64,000 bases of DNA from Turnera subulata (taxonomy: Eukaryota; Streptophyta; Magnoliopsida; Malpighiales; Passifloraceae): the NCBI GenBank assembly GCA_028386065.3, contig JAKUCV010001094.1, forward strand, positions 261,015 to 325,014, read 5' to 3'. Within the stretch, counting starts at the first letter, position 1; each line of letters opens with the position of its first letter. The position numbers were made by a program, and so were the translations under genes. Positions 1 to 9,414 of this stretch are shown one piece after another. The notes beneath the pieces are model-generated. The model was given only the letters and a program-made list of their open reading frames with translations. It had not been told where the DNA came from and did not search any database.

Positions 1-394
1 ATCTCAATCAGATAACCGGGTCTCCGACCCACAACACATCACACAAAGCACCCAAAATCACATCACATGTTATAAACCATAACAATCCGAATATCCAGCT
101 CTTAAGCAAAACAGTACACTTAGGCACACAATACGGATCACAGCATGTTAGCAAACGAGCATGCAACTCAAACAAACCAATCCAACGAGCTCATGCAAAC
201 AATCATAAAATGACATATAAAGTCACCTCAACGACGATTGTCCTGTGGAGCTTTTCCCAAAACCGATCCTCCAGCTCCCGAGGTATTACCCGTGCCTGAT
301 TACCGGCACACACAACAAATTACAAACATAAACAATAAAGACGTGCATGCATGTAACTATTATGCTCAACTGAGTTAAAAACCCGTCCCTAGTT

Positions 395-700
395 AGCCAA
401 TATGAATTTCCCGGGTCTAAATCCGACTTAATGTCCTCTCACCAAGACTCCGAGTATCGGGACCTAAGGTTCACCGGCTTAAGCCCAACTAAGTCCAAAA
501 GAAATTCCCGGCCTTTGGCCCACTCATAATGTCCCTTACAAATTTCCAGCCTAAAGCCCAATCTAAGCCCAAATTCAATTTCCGAGCCTAAAGCCCACTT
601 CCTTAAGTCCTTAGTTAATCGGTTATAGGATTGGGCTCAATGCCCGTTACTTAAGTCCAAGGTCATTCCCGAGCCCAAGTCCATCCCGGCTTAAGGTTCT
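395..700. repeat. Degenerate short tandem repeats inside the left LTR
   Basis: Imperfect units of roughly 40 bases built around TTTCC(G)AGCCTAAAGCCCA follow one another, with runs of AAGCCCA and AAGTCC. They lie within the partial Ty3 LTR. No coding signal is seen. Confidence 0.4.
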
Positions 701-954
701 ACCCGTGTCGGTATTTACCCGGTTATATTCCACACCAATTCCCGTTCTCGTTTTCTATTAAGTACATTAACAATAATACATAATCCAATCCGATATAATA
801 AGTACATGCCATGAATGAAATTGAGGCACAACCACCAATAGCCACGAATCCGCCACCCAAACCACCGTCCACCAACTAAGCAACACACCCGACCGCCATG
901 AACAGAGAGGAAAAAGAACACCAAATCGGGTTAGTCCACCAAAACGGAATTAGC

Positions 955-1320
955 AACCCCAAACCCCGAAATAAAAGAAAGAGAGGAAGAAATAAAGGAA
1001 GGGAGGAGAAGGGAGTCGAAGGCTTACCCGACCCAAGCGACGGCGGCGACGGCGACGACTCGTGAACTTGAAAAGGAAGGAGGAAGGGAGTCCGGCCTTA
1101 GAGCCGACACCTTCACGACTTGAAGAGAGGAAGGTTTCGTGGGGAAAGGTTGTAGGAGAGGGGAAGAGAAGAGGGAGAGAGAGGGAGAGAGGAGAAGAGA
1201 GAAAGAAGAAGAAGAAGGGGAGATGGGAGCGGCGGCCGACGGTGAGAAAAGAAAAGAAATAAGAGAAATAAGAGAAAGGAAGAGAAAAGAGAAGAGGGGA
1301 AGGATTTTTAGGGTTGAGCC
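955..1320. repeat. GA-rich purine tract in the left LTR
   Basis: About 350 bases are almost purely purine on the plus strand (gagagg, gaagaa and gggaga runs). The translated frames on both strands are low-complexity K/E/R or S/L/P runs, a base-composition artefact. This is a simple-sequence part of the LTR. Confidence 0.7.
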
Positions 1321-1669
1321 GGCCTGGTCCAAAATGACGCCGTTTTGGACTAGGGCGCGGTCAACCCGCCCTTGGCCAGTCAACGCCTCTTTTTTTTTCC
1401 ATCTTTCCAAAAAACGACGTAGTTTCATTAGAAACAGCGTTAAACCTCGCGTTTCACCCCGATCTCGAATCCGTTCTTCACGGGACCCGAGCCATGAACA
1501 ATACCAACTTAAAATTTACATTTCCAAGGCATGATAATTTATTTCCTCGACTAAAACTCGAAAATACCTCAAGGGTAAAATTGGAATAAAATTTTTGAAA
1601 ATTCCGAAAAAATCAAATTATGAAAATTCGGGGCGTTACAAAACACCTAGACATAGGATGAAATTCACA

Positions 1670-1979
1670 AACCTCGTCACGAGGTTGCACCAAGACATGA
1701 GATGAACCTCGCCATGAGGTAGACATAGGATGAAGTTCACAAACCTCGGCATGAGGTAGCACCCAGACTAAGATGGTCAGGCCAATGACCTGATAGATGA
1801 GATGATTCTATCACCTCGGGATGAGATGATTCCCGAGAATATGCGATGAGATGATTCCCATAAACCGAGGGCCAGTCCCTCAAACCTCAAGATGAGATGA
1901 TTCTTGAGAATCTGGGATGAGATGATTCCCAGAGACCTTCAGGATGAGATGATTCCCGAAGCGGAGCATGAGATGCTCC
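1670..1979 (+). repeat. Array of short hairpins with constant loop TGAGATGAT
   Basis: At least seven hairpins occur close together: TGATAGA/TCTATCA (1791-1813), CTCGGGA/TCCCGAG (1815-1837), an imperfect one near 1841-1860, CTCAAGA/TCTTGAG (1886-1908), TCTGGGA/TCCCAGA (1911-1933), CTTCAGGA/TCCCGAAG (1937-1961, one mismatch) and GGAGCA/TGCTCC (1963-1979). All but the last have the same nine-base loop TGAGATGAT. Upstream are AACCTCG/CGAGGTT (1670-1686) and two ACCTC/GAGGT hairpins. The array lies just before the polypurine tract and 3' LTR. Confidence 0.85.
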
Positions 1980-2068
1980 AACCCATGGCACGGACCACAC
2001 ACATCAATCATTCGAATTTGGTTGTTCTTGTCTTACGTTGTTTCGTCCTTAGTCTATAAGGACTCATC

Positions 2069-2081
2069 AACGAGGGGCATC
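2069..2081 (+). other. Polypurine tract of LARD copy A
   Basis: The sequence AACGAGGGGCATC directly precedes the LTR start TGTGAACACC. The minus-oriented LARD at 20423-28594 has the matching ACAAGAGGCATC directly before its 3' LTR (rc of 23460-23473), which marks both as plus-strand primer sites. Confidence 0.7.
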
Positions 2082-2711
2082 TGTGAACACCCAAATTTGA
2101 TCCACAGAAATTTTACTAAATTAGACTTCGTACATGTGTAGACTTAGGATCAATGAGATGATTTGGTCCAAGGTTCAAGCATGATATGAATTTTAATTTA
2201 GTAAAATTGGTGTATTTTGATGACATAAACCTTTATGTGCTTAAGTCCTAGGATTAATGAGATGATTTAACCTTAGGATAAAATATATGATATGGTTTAT
2301 TTATTAAAATGCATTTGCATGGGCTCTTTTAGTTGTTTTTGACCCAATAACAATGAGATGATTTATTCTTGGGTTGAGAATGGATTTAAGGGTCCAAATT
2401 AATTAATTCTCCAGAGTTTGTCCAGCCCATTATCACATTTCTTGCAGGTCAATTTTAGCTCTGATTTTCGTAGAAAATCAGAGTTAATTATCATGTAAGT
2501 AGATTTTGTGTTTTTGGTAAGATTTTGGGCTTAATTGGGTGTTAATGTGTGATTGATTAATTACGAAATGATTTGGGGGAGTGCTAATCAAGTAATTGAG
2601 TGATTCTAGGAAGATTGGGGGTTGATTACGCGGTAGGATCGAATCAGAGCGGAATTAGGGAGATTCGGGAGCAAAAAAGGAAAGAACTCACAAAACCGGG
2701 AAGGCCCGACG

Positions 2712-2806
2712 GTCATCTTGAGATGACAGCCAGGCCATGGCGGTCTTGTGGCCATGACCGCCGGCCATGGCTATCATCCAAGCCATGACCGCCGCCCATG
2801 GCGGTG
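2712..2806. repeat. GC-rich inverted-repeat block CCATGGCGGTCATG in the LTR
   Basis: Repeated and inverted copies of GGCCATGGCGGT, GGCCATGACCGCCGGCC and CATGACCGCC can fold on themselves. Comparable GC-rich blocks with GGCGGTCATG or CATGACCGCC stand in the same LTR position at 21625-21705, 26665-26765, 28030-28090 and 29440-29550, against an AT-rich background. Confidence 0.6.
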
Positions 2807-2934
2807 ATAAGTGCCAAGGTTCCCCGAAAATCTCCGATTTTGTTTCTTTTTCGATCCTACGCGGTTTTGGACCAGATTTTTGGGTATAATCTTCACCATT
2901 AAGTAGGTCCACGCCCCTAGGCTTCCCAGAGAAC

Positions 2935-2942
2935 TATAAATA
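2935..2942 (+). promoter_or_regulatory. TATA box of LARD LTR copy A
   Basis: TATAAATA is followed by GTACCCC. The same CTATAAATAG(A/T)CCCC arrangement is found at 26878-26885 in copy D and, on the minus strand, at 21496-21503 in copy B. Conservation between otherwise diverged LTRs supports a promoter role; a transcription start was not determined. Confidence 0.6.
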
Positions 2943-3958
2943 GTACCCCTAACACACATTCCTAGGACTCAACATCTTTTTCACATACACACCCATAAGC
3001 TATGAGTGCTTGGAGAAACTCTACTTCTCCAAGCCTAGAAACACATTCTTAGGCAGAAACTCTGGTGGAATACCGTGGGAAGCATCAAGCAAGGAGCCAG
3101 TAGCAGTAGTAGAACAAGAAAAGAAGAGGAAGGAGGCAGATTCAAGCAAATCGGTGGAGAAGAAGTGCTGAACCCGAGGAGAGGAGCCCAGTGCAGACAG
3201 TCTCAGTAATTCGGCCATATCTAGAGTTATAGACCTCGGTTTGCTGCGATATCTCTGGAAATCTAAGAAGCAATTCTACAACTTTTCTATTCAGGCCAGA
3301 TGCCAGTTCGACCTCCTTCTGCCTCGAATTCTCTGTTGAAGTTCTGCTCAGATTCTGTTGCGGGAGTGGTAAGTGCATAGGAGCGAGAGGAGGGCTACAC
3401 GAGGTAACCCGTTCTGATTCTATTGATTTACTGCTGTTGTGATGTGATGATGATAATGATGCTTTTGATGATGTGATTGCTGTGATGCCATGAAAATAAC
3501 TACGTGGGCTTTGAACCCGGTCGCCGGGGTACGTAGGTGGTCTCTAGTGGTGGAGACTCAAGCCCAAATATTTTTATTTTTCCTTTTTATTCCGTACCTT
3601 TTTCTTCTTACCCTCTGATTTAGTTTTTTTATGTGATTTGTTTCCACACGATGCACACTTGCACAAGGCATACTCTTCTTTTTCTATTGCACAAAGTTTT
3701 GACCCAACACGGATGGGTCCCTCACTGGTTGCCTAAGGAGTCATTCAAGGGTTTTTTCCATATGGGATCGTGACGAACCCCCGTTCCCATATCTTTGGTT
3801 CGCCATGACTGGTTGCCTAAGGAGTCATTCAAAGGTTTTCCCAAATTTTGTCCCTAATAAAATTTGGGTGGCGACTCCATTGAAATGTGATTGACCCAAG
3901 GCTGAAGGTGAAAGGAATAGGTGAACAGGCCCAAGTGATTTTGGGTCGGGTATTCATA

Positions 3959-5061
3959 GTACTAGGAATCCTATTTCTCCAAGGATCAGAAAATCCCTAA
4001 AAATAAAATAAAAACTAAATCCTATTCCTAAAAACTAAAGGAATACTAACCTATATATTTTTGGTGGGTTTAGGACTAACTAAAAAAAAGGGCAAAGGCG
4101 TGCCGGTCCAAAAATCCAAGTCGATGCATCTCCTCCTTGCTCTCAGGTCGGTGCGCGCAATTGGTGCTGTTGGGCGCGCTTTGGCGTGCTGTTGGTGCAC
4201 CTGTCGTGCCAGTTGGCGTGCCAATTGGTGTGCCTGGGCCTCCTCGGGTGCAATGGTTGCGCGCGCTAGCGGGTGCGCCTACTGGTGTGCCGATTGGTGC
4301 GTCCGAGTGTGCTCGGGTGCACCTTGGTGCGCCTGTCCTAGCCCGTGGGCGCGCTAATTGTCCTCCTTGTGCACCACGGTACACTAATCGGTATATCCTA
4401 ACCCAATTTTTTTATTTTTCAATTTTTTTGGTGTTTTTCATTTTTTTTCATTTTTATCTTTTTAATGAATTATGAAAAAGTGAAAAATCCTAGGGTGCTA
4501 GAAAAATAAAGAAAATCCTAAAAACTAATCCTAAAAATTGTCTCCTCTAATTTAGCCTAGTTTGTTAAAACTTTGCCTTCGGAACGTAAGGGTTAGTGCT
4601 AAATCTATATGAATGCATCAAAACAAATAAAATCCAACAAAGCACTCAAGCAAATCATCACACAAATTACGCAGAAAAGTAAAAGTTTGAGTTTAAGAAA
4701 AGCTTCTCTGATTAATTTGATGAAGAATTCGTCTTGACCCTTCCAATGTGGTTGATCTCTCCTCGAAAAAATTCCTTCTTCTTGGAATCTGCATAGACTC
4801 AAAAACAAAAATTAATAAAAATAAAAGACTAAAAACACTAAACTACCTTAAATTGTGGGTTGTCTCCCACACAGCGCTTCTTTACTGTCGTCTTAGCTGG
4901 ACTGGATGGATGGGCGGTTATGGTGGATCATGAAGCTTTTCGGTGAATCACCTCCCATGAAAATCGCCTTGATACTGGACATGATCATGATTGCTCTCAT
5001 CCTTCGGAATGTATCCCATGCGTCGTAGATAATCGACGAACTCGGAAAACCAAGGAGGTTT
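3959..5061 (-). other. Athila-like 3' untranslated region and end of pol
   Basis: Just after the RNase H stop a short in-frame stretch of about 40 residues (PWFSEFVDYLRR and following) runs to a stop near 4945, which is the usual start of the linker to integrase. The next bases include a GTGTGGGAGACAACCCAC block that resembles the conserved 3' block of Athila elements. No integrase lies between them, which indicates an internal deletion. The rest is AT-rich non-coding DNA plus the G/T-rich repeat at 4100-4385. Confidence 0.65.
4100..4385. repeat. GC-rich minisatellite of TGGTGYGCC-like units
   Basis: About 285 bases are made of 9-14 base units such as TTGGTGTGCC, TTGGCGTGCC, GGGTGCGCC and TTGGTGCGCC, with palindromic GCGCGC joints. 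It is in sharp contrast to AT-rich flanks. The open frames on both strands over this block are by-products of the repeat. Confidence 0.65.
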
Positions 5062-6495
5062 CTATGTGGAAATCGCATTGACCATGGCGAGGTAATCGTC
5101 CGGCAATGCATTATTAATTGGCTTCTCCTCTCCTTGCTTCTCGTCTTTCTCCAATTGGAATCTTGATAAATGATCAGCAACTAAGTTCTCCGTTCCTTTC
5201 TTGTCCTTGATCTCTAGGTCAAATTCTTGCAACATAAGAATCCATCGAAGAAGTCTTGGTTTCGCTTCTTTCTTCTGGAGCAAATACTTTAATGCAGCAT
5301 GGTCCGTGTGAACAATCACCTTGGAACCCAAAAGGTAACTCCTGAACTTATCAATTGCGAATACAACAGCTAATAACTCCTTCTCCGTAGTTGCATAATT
5401 AACTTGAGCATCATCTAGTGTCTTGCTTGCATAATAAATGGCGTGCATCTTCCCATGTCGGCGTTGTCCTAAGACAGCGCCTACAGCATAGTCGCTTGCA
5501 TCACAGATTATCTCGAACGGAAGTGAATAACTAGGTGGTTGAATGATGGGTGCCGAAATCAGCTCCTTCTTGAGCTTGTCAAATGCTTCCATACAGTGTT
5601 CATCAAAGACAAAAGGCACATCTTTATTCAAGAAATTAGAGAGAGGTTTGGCTACCTTTGAGAAATCCTTAATGAATCTTCTGTAAAATCCGGCATGTCC
5701 AAGAAAACTGCGAATCGCCCTGACTGAATTCGGTGGAGGTAAGGTCTCTATCACATCTATCTTGGCTTTGTCTACTTCAATCCCACGTTCGGAAACTAAA
5801 TGTCCAAGAACAATTCCTTCTTGTACCATAAAATGGCATTTTTCCCAATTAAGCACCAAATTAATCTCCTCACATCTTGTAAGTACCTTCGATAGGTTAG
5901 ATAAACAATCCTTAAATGTCTTCCCATAGACGGAAAAGTCATCCATGAAAACCTCCATAATCTTCGCTATGTAGTCGGAGAATATCGCCATCATGCACCT
6001 CTGAAAAGTGGCTGGTGCGTTGCACAGCCCAAAAGGCATCCGTCGATAAGCAAAAGTTCCATACGGACAAGTGAACGTCGTCTTCTCTTGATCATTCGGG
6101 TGAATAGGTATTTGAAAGAATTCTGAATATCCGTCCAAATAGCAATAATAAGAATGCTTAGCTAATCGCTCAAGCATTTGATCAATAAATGGCAGTGGAA
6201 AGTGATCCTTGCGCGTAGCACTGTTCAACTTCCTATAATCAATACACATTCTCCATCCTGTAACAGTCCTCGTCGGAATCAACTCGTCATCCTTGTTCTT
6301 GACCACTGTTATTCCTCCTTTCTTCGGTACCACGTGAACTGGGGCTACCCATTCACTGTTAAAAATCGGATAAATAATCCCTGCATCAAGAAGCTTAAGA
6401 ATCTCCTTTTTCACAACTTCCTTCATATTCTCAATAAGCCTTCTTTGACTTTCAATGCTCGGTTTGCTACCTTCCTCAAGCAAAATCCGATGCAT
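5062..6495 (-). pseudogene. pol: Athila-like reverse transcriptase and RNase H
   Basis: 477 residues are open. The RT fold shows [46 protein letters not shown] and the catalytic box MDDFSVYG near residue 183. RNase H follows with [14 protein letters not shown] near residue 335 and [11 protein letters not shown] near 398, ending in a VADHLSR motif. It would copy the element's RNA into DNA and remove the RNA strand. It is in the same reading frame as the protease region upstream and is separated from it by a single TAG at 6520-6522. Another TAG at 5062-5064 ends it. Integrase is lacking downstream. Confidence 0.9.
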
Positions 6496-6519
6496 GCAGA
6501 GTGTAGGACTAATCCCCTT

Positions 6520-8055
6520 CTAGTCCTCAACAGAATATCCAATAGCTTTTCTATGCTTCCTAAGCACATCAAGTAGCATCTCCTTCTCTACTTTACTCAA
6601 CTCGGCATTGATAATAACAGAACATGTAGAGTCGGGACCTAAGAATGCATACGGTAGCTTAGATGGTAATGGTTTCAGCTCTACCTTTGGTGCGCTCCGA
6701 ACATCGTCTTTCTTCTCTTCTCCAATCATTTCATAGCTTTTGTCTTCGGTAGCTTCCAATGGTGGCGTGGATTGCAAAATTTCTGCACTATGGGCAATCT
6801 CCAAATCGTCATCTTCAGTAGTGCCACTCGTCACCAAACAATTCAAAAGTGGATCGTCACTACTTGCTACCTTGCTCACTTCCTTCATAGCATCATCAAT
6901 AATATCAACTCGGAAGCAACTGTCTTCTCCAAGTGGTCCTTCGGTTGCACGAAAGACATTGAACTCAATTTTCTCATTCCTAATCCTTAAAGTAAGCTTT
7001 CCATCACGAACATCAATTTGAGCTCCAACAGTAGCTAAGAACGGCCTCCCAAGAATAATCGGCATTTGAAAATCAATCTCCATATCGAGCACCAAAAAAT
7101 CGACTGGTACAAAGAACTTCCCAACCTTGATTGGAATATCCTCCAATATCCCCACTGGATATTTGACAGATCGATCCGCAAGCTGAAGAGAGATGGTAGT
7201 CGGCTTCATGTCTCCAATATCTAGCTTCTCAGCAATTCGCTTTGGAATAAGACTAACACTGGCTTCCAAATCACATAGAGCACGTTCAATGCACATAGAA
7301 CCAATATTGCAAGGGATCGAGAAACTTCCAGGGTCCTTCAGTTTCGGCGGCAACTTATTCTGCAGGATTGCACTGCACTCCTCCCTCAAAGCCACTGTCT
7401 CGTAATCTTCTAGCTTCCTTTTCTTGGAAAGAATTTCCTTGAGAAATTTAGCATAAGCAGGCATTTGAGAAATTGCTTCAGTAAATGGAACATTAATATG
7501 CAATTTCTTTAAATGTTCAAGAAATCTCCCGAATTGTTCGTCTTTTTTGCCCTGCTGAAGTCGCTGAGGGAATGGAACTGGTGGTTCATAAGCTTTGACT
7601 TCAGGCCATATCTCTTTCGGTTGCTCTCTTTTCTGCTTCGCTAGCTTCCACTTGGGAATCCACTTCTCTTGCTCTTGCTTCTTCTCCTCTGCTCCCTTTT
7701 CAGGTAACTGCTTCTCCGCTTTCGGTTCCTCATCTTCTTCTTCTTGCTTAATTATGTTGTCGGCTTCATCTTCTTTAGGTGGATAGGGATCATCTAATTG
7801 CTTGCCGCTTCTAAGTGCTACAGGCTTGACTTGCTCTCTCGGATTAACTGTGGGTTGTCCCGGTAGGTTTCCTGGTGTCCTCATGATCGCCTCTGCTTGC
7901 TGCGCAAGTTGTGTCTCAAGCATCTTCGCGTGAGTCTCCATATTCGCCATCCGATTGTTGAATCCTTGCTTCCTCTCCGTTTGTGTACGTTGAGTTTTCA
8001 TTATGGCTTTCATCATAGATGTAAGATCCATGTCTTGATTCTTCGGAATTTGCAT
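6520..8055 (-). pseudogene. pol: Athila-like gag C-terminus and aspartic protease
   Basis: 511 residues. The first 160 or so are charged (KEDE, EEEDEEPKAEKQ) and resemble the gag C-terminal linker. The retropepsin fold lies at about residues 240-360: ALCDLEASVSLIPKRIAEKL, then ILEDIPIKVGKFFVPVDFLV and IILGRPFLATVGA. The active-site loop reads DLEAS, where the family normally has glycine after leucine; this would probably impair the enzyme. A stop separates it from gag on one side and from RT on the other. Confidence 0.85.
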
Positions 8056-8280
8056 GCTTGAACTCTTCTGCCTATAATCGTTCCTTTGAAAGTTGCCTTG
8101 CTGGTTCGGGTTGGTCTCCCTCCATGAGAAATTAGGATGATTCCTCTATTCCGGATTGTATGTGTTGGTGTAGGGTCCTCGTTGTTGTTGGCGTTGATGA
8201 ATGTACTTCATCTGCTCAATCGTCAAGTCGTCTTCGGTTGGACAATTCATAGAATTGTGTCCAGCACCTGCACATTTATA
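8056..8280 (-). pseudogene. gag: Zinc-knuckle region of Athila-like gag, interrupted
   Basis: In the gag frame the sequence KCAGAGHNSMNCP is the later part of a CCHC zinc knuckle. The codon where the first cysteine would be is TGA (8281-8283), which ends the upstream gag frame. A second stop (TAG) follows at about 8147-8149 inside a region rich in N, P and Q. The knuckle would bind genomic RNA in an intact element. Confidence 0.7.
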
Positions 8281-9255
8281 TCAAATTAAACTCGACATAA
8301 CAGCAGCAACACATGATTTCACCTGCTGACTCAAAGAATCTAGATTTGAATTAAGCATTGTCACTGTCTCCACTTCCAGAATTCCAGCTACTCGCTTGTT
8401 GTTTGATCGTGAAGAGCTCTGGTAACTATTACTTGCCATCGTCTCCAACTTTTGATATGCCACATCTGGTGCTTGCGCCATGAATGCCCCTCCTGAAGCT
8501 GCGTCCAAACTCATGCGCAAAGGCTCATTTAAACCATTAAAGAACGATTGAACTACAAGCCATTCGGGTAATCCATGTTGTGGGCATCCTTGAATATGAT
8601 CCTTGTAACGTTCCCGTGTTTCACAAAAACTTTCTCCATCGAATTGAGTGAATGATGTAATCTTGCTCCGGATACGTGCTGCTTTATCAGGTGGATAATA
8701 TTTGGCAAGAACAGCCTTTGAAAGCTCCTCCCACATTTTGTATGTTCCAGCTGCTCCTGACTTCAACCATTTCTTAGCCTTGCCTTGCAAAGAAAATAGG
8801 AATAATCGAAGTCGAATAGCATCATCAGTCGGCCCATTGATCTTGATCAAATCACAAATCTCTGTAAATGTCTGTAGACGTTGATTCGGGTCCTCATTAT
8901 CCAAGCCTCCAAATTGTTCCTGTTGCACCATGTGAATGAGTGCTGTCTTCAGTTCGAAATTGTTGGCATTGATCGCTGGTCTTGCAATGCTCGACTGCAC
9001 GATATCCAAACTCGGTGTTGTGTAGTCACGCAATGTCTTGTTTCCTTCTTCTGCCATGATGATTGTCTCGAAATTATCTGCTACAACTTCTGCTTCCTCT
9101 TCTAATTCAGTGTCTTGAAGAAACTCCACAGGCTGTACAACTTGCTTCTGCTTTCGCTTGTTCGCGCATAGTTGCTTGTGTAATGTTCTCTCGATCTCCG
9201 GATTGATCTCAGGAATTGGACTCGTTGAAGCACCGCTTCTCGTTTTGGACATCAA
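8281..9255 (-). pseudogene. gag: Athila-like Gag polyprotein, N-terminal part
   Basis: 324 residues starting MMSKTRSGASTSPIPEINPE. Residues about 115-250 match the retrotransposon gag domain (FGGLDNEDPNQRLQTFTEIC, WLKSGAAGTYKMWEELSKA, LPEWLVVQSFFNGL). Gag forms the particle that encloses the element RNA. The frame stops exactly where the zinc knuckle should start. The start is 132 bases downstream of the PBS, a normal leader length. Confidence 0.88.
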
Positions 9256-9387
9256 CCAAAATCGACAACACTATAAAAAAAAACAAAAATCGATTAAATA
9301 AAATAAAAAGAGATAATAAGAAACTAATGCGAAAAATAAAACCTAAAGTAATCTAGTTGCAATCTCAATAGTATTAAAACTGTTTGT

Positions 9388-9405
9388 TCCCCGGCAACGG
9401 CGCCA
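9388..9405 (-). other. Primer binding site, tRNA-Asp type
   Basis: On the minus strand the 18 bases read TGGCGCCGTTGCCGGGGA, the site used by Athila and Tat elements for a tRNA-Asp primer. It lies 9 bases from the inferred LTR edge and fixes the orientation of the element. Confidence 0.9.
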
Positions 9406-9414
9406 GAAAAAGCT

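Larger units (their letters stand above)
1..1640 (-). mobile_element. Partial LTR of a Ty3/gypsy element (minus orientation)
   Basis: The right edge, read on the minus strand, starts TGTAACGCCCCGAATTTTC, a form common to LTRs of plant Ty3 chromoviruses. The LTR runs left past the window edge, so at least 1640 bases are present. To the right of its start there is no purine tract but the internal DNA of another element, so this edge looks like the outer (5') end of the element or a solo LTR, inserted in the LARD at 1641-3958. No protein domain is visible here. The open frames inside are low-complexity and are not genes. The lineage is inferred from the terminus only. Confidence 0.6.
1641..3958 (+). 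mobile_element. LARD-type LTR retrotransposon, 3' part (copy A)
   Basis: It contains non-coding internal DNA (1641-2081), a purine-rich tract, and a full LTR of 1877 bases. The LTR starts TGTGAACACCCAAATTTG and ends like its relatives in GGGT..TCATA. Related copies lie at 20330-30079. No gag or pol domain is present, so it is called a large non-autonomous LTR element. It sits in the 3' untranslated region of the minus-strand Athila-like element. The Ty3 LTR at 1-1640 cuts its internal region, so its 5' part lies left of the window. Its lineage is unknown. Confidence 0.7.
2082..3958 (+). repeat. 3' LTR of LARD copy A
   Basis: It aligns along its length with the LARD LTRs at 20423-23459, 24815-28594 (minus) and 26135-28021 (plus). 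Shared blocks include the 5' end AACACCCAAATTTG, TGAGATGATT motifs, a GGCGGTCATG-rich block, a TATA box with CCCC after it, the sequence ACGTAGGTGGTCTCTAGTGGTGGA, and the 3' end GGTGGCGACTCCATTGA. Without nested insertions the copies are 1.8-1.9 kb. Confidence 0.8.

Noticed and set aside
1024..1534. Open frames of 134 and 131 codons on both strands
   Set aside because: They are low-complexity by-products of a GA-rich tract inside an LTR, overlapping each other on opposite strands, without a domain.
1670..1979. CRISPR-like array
   Set aside because: Repeats are short palindromes without unique spacers of constant length, in a plant retroelement; there are no cas genes.
4061..4475. Three overlapping frames rich in A, C, W, G and V
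   Set aside because: They come from the GC-rich minisatellite; all frames are open because of the unit sequence.
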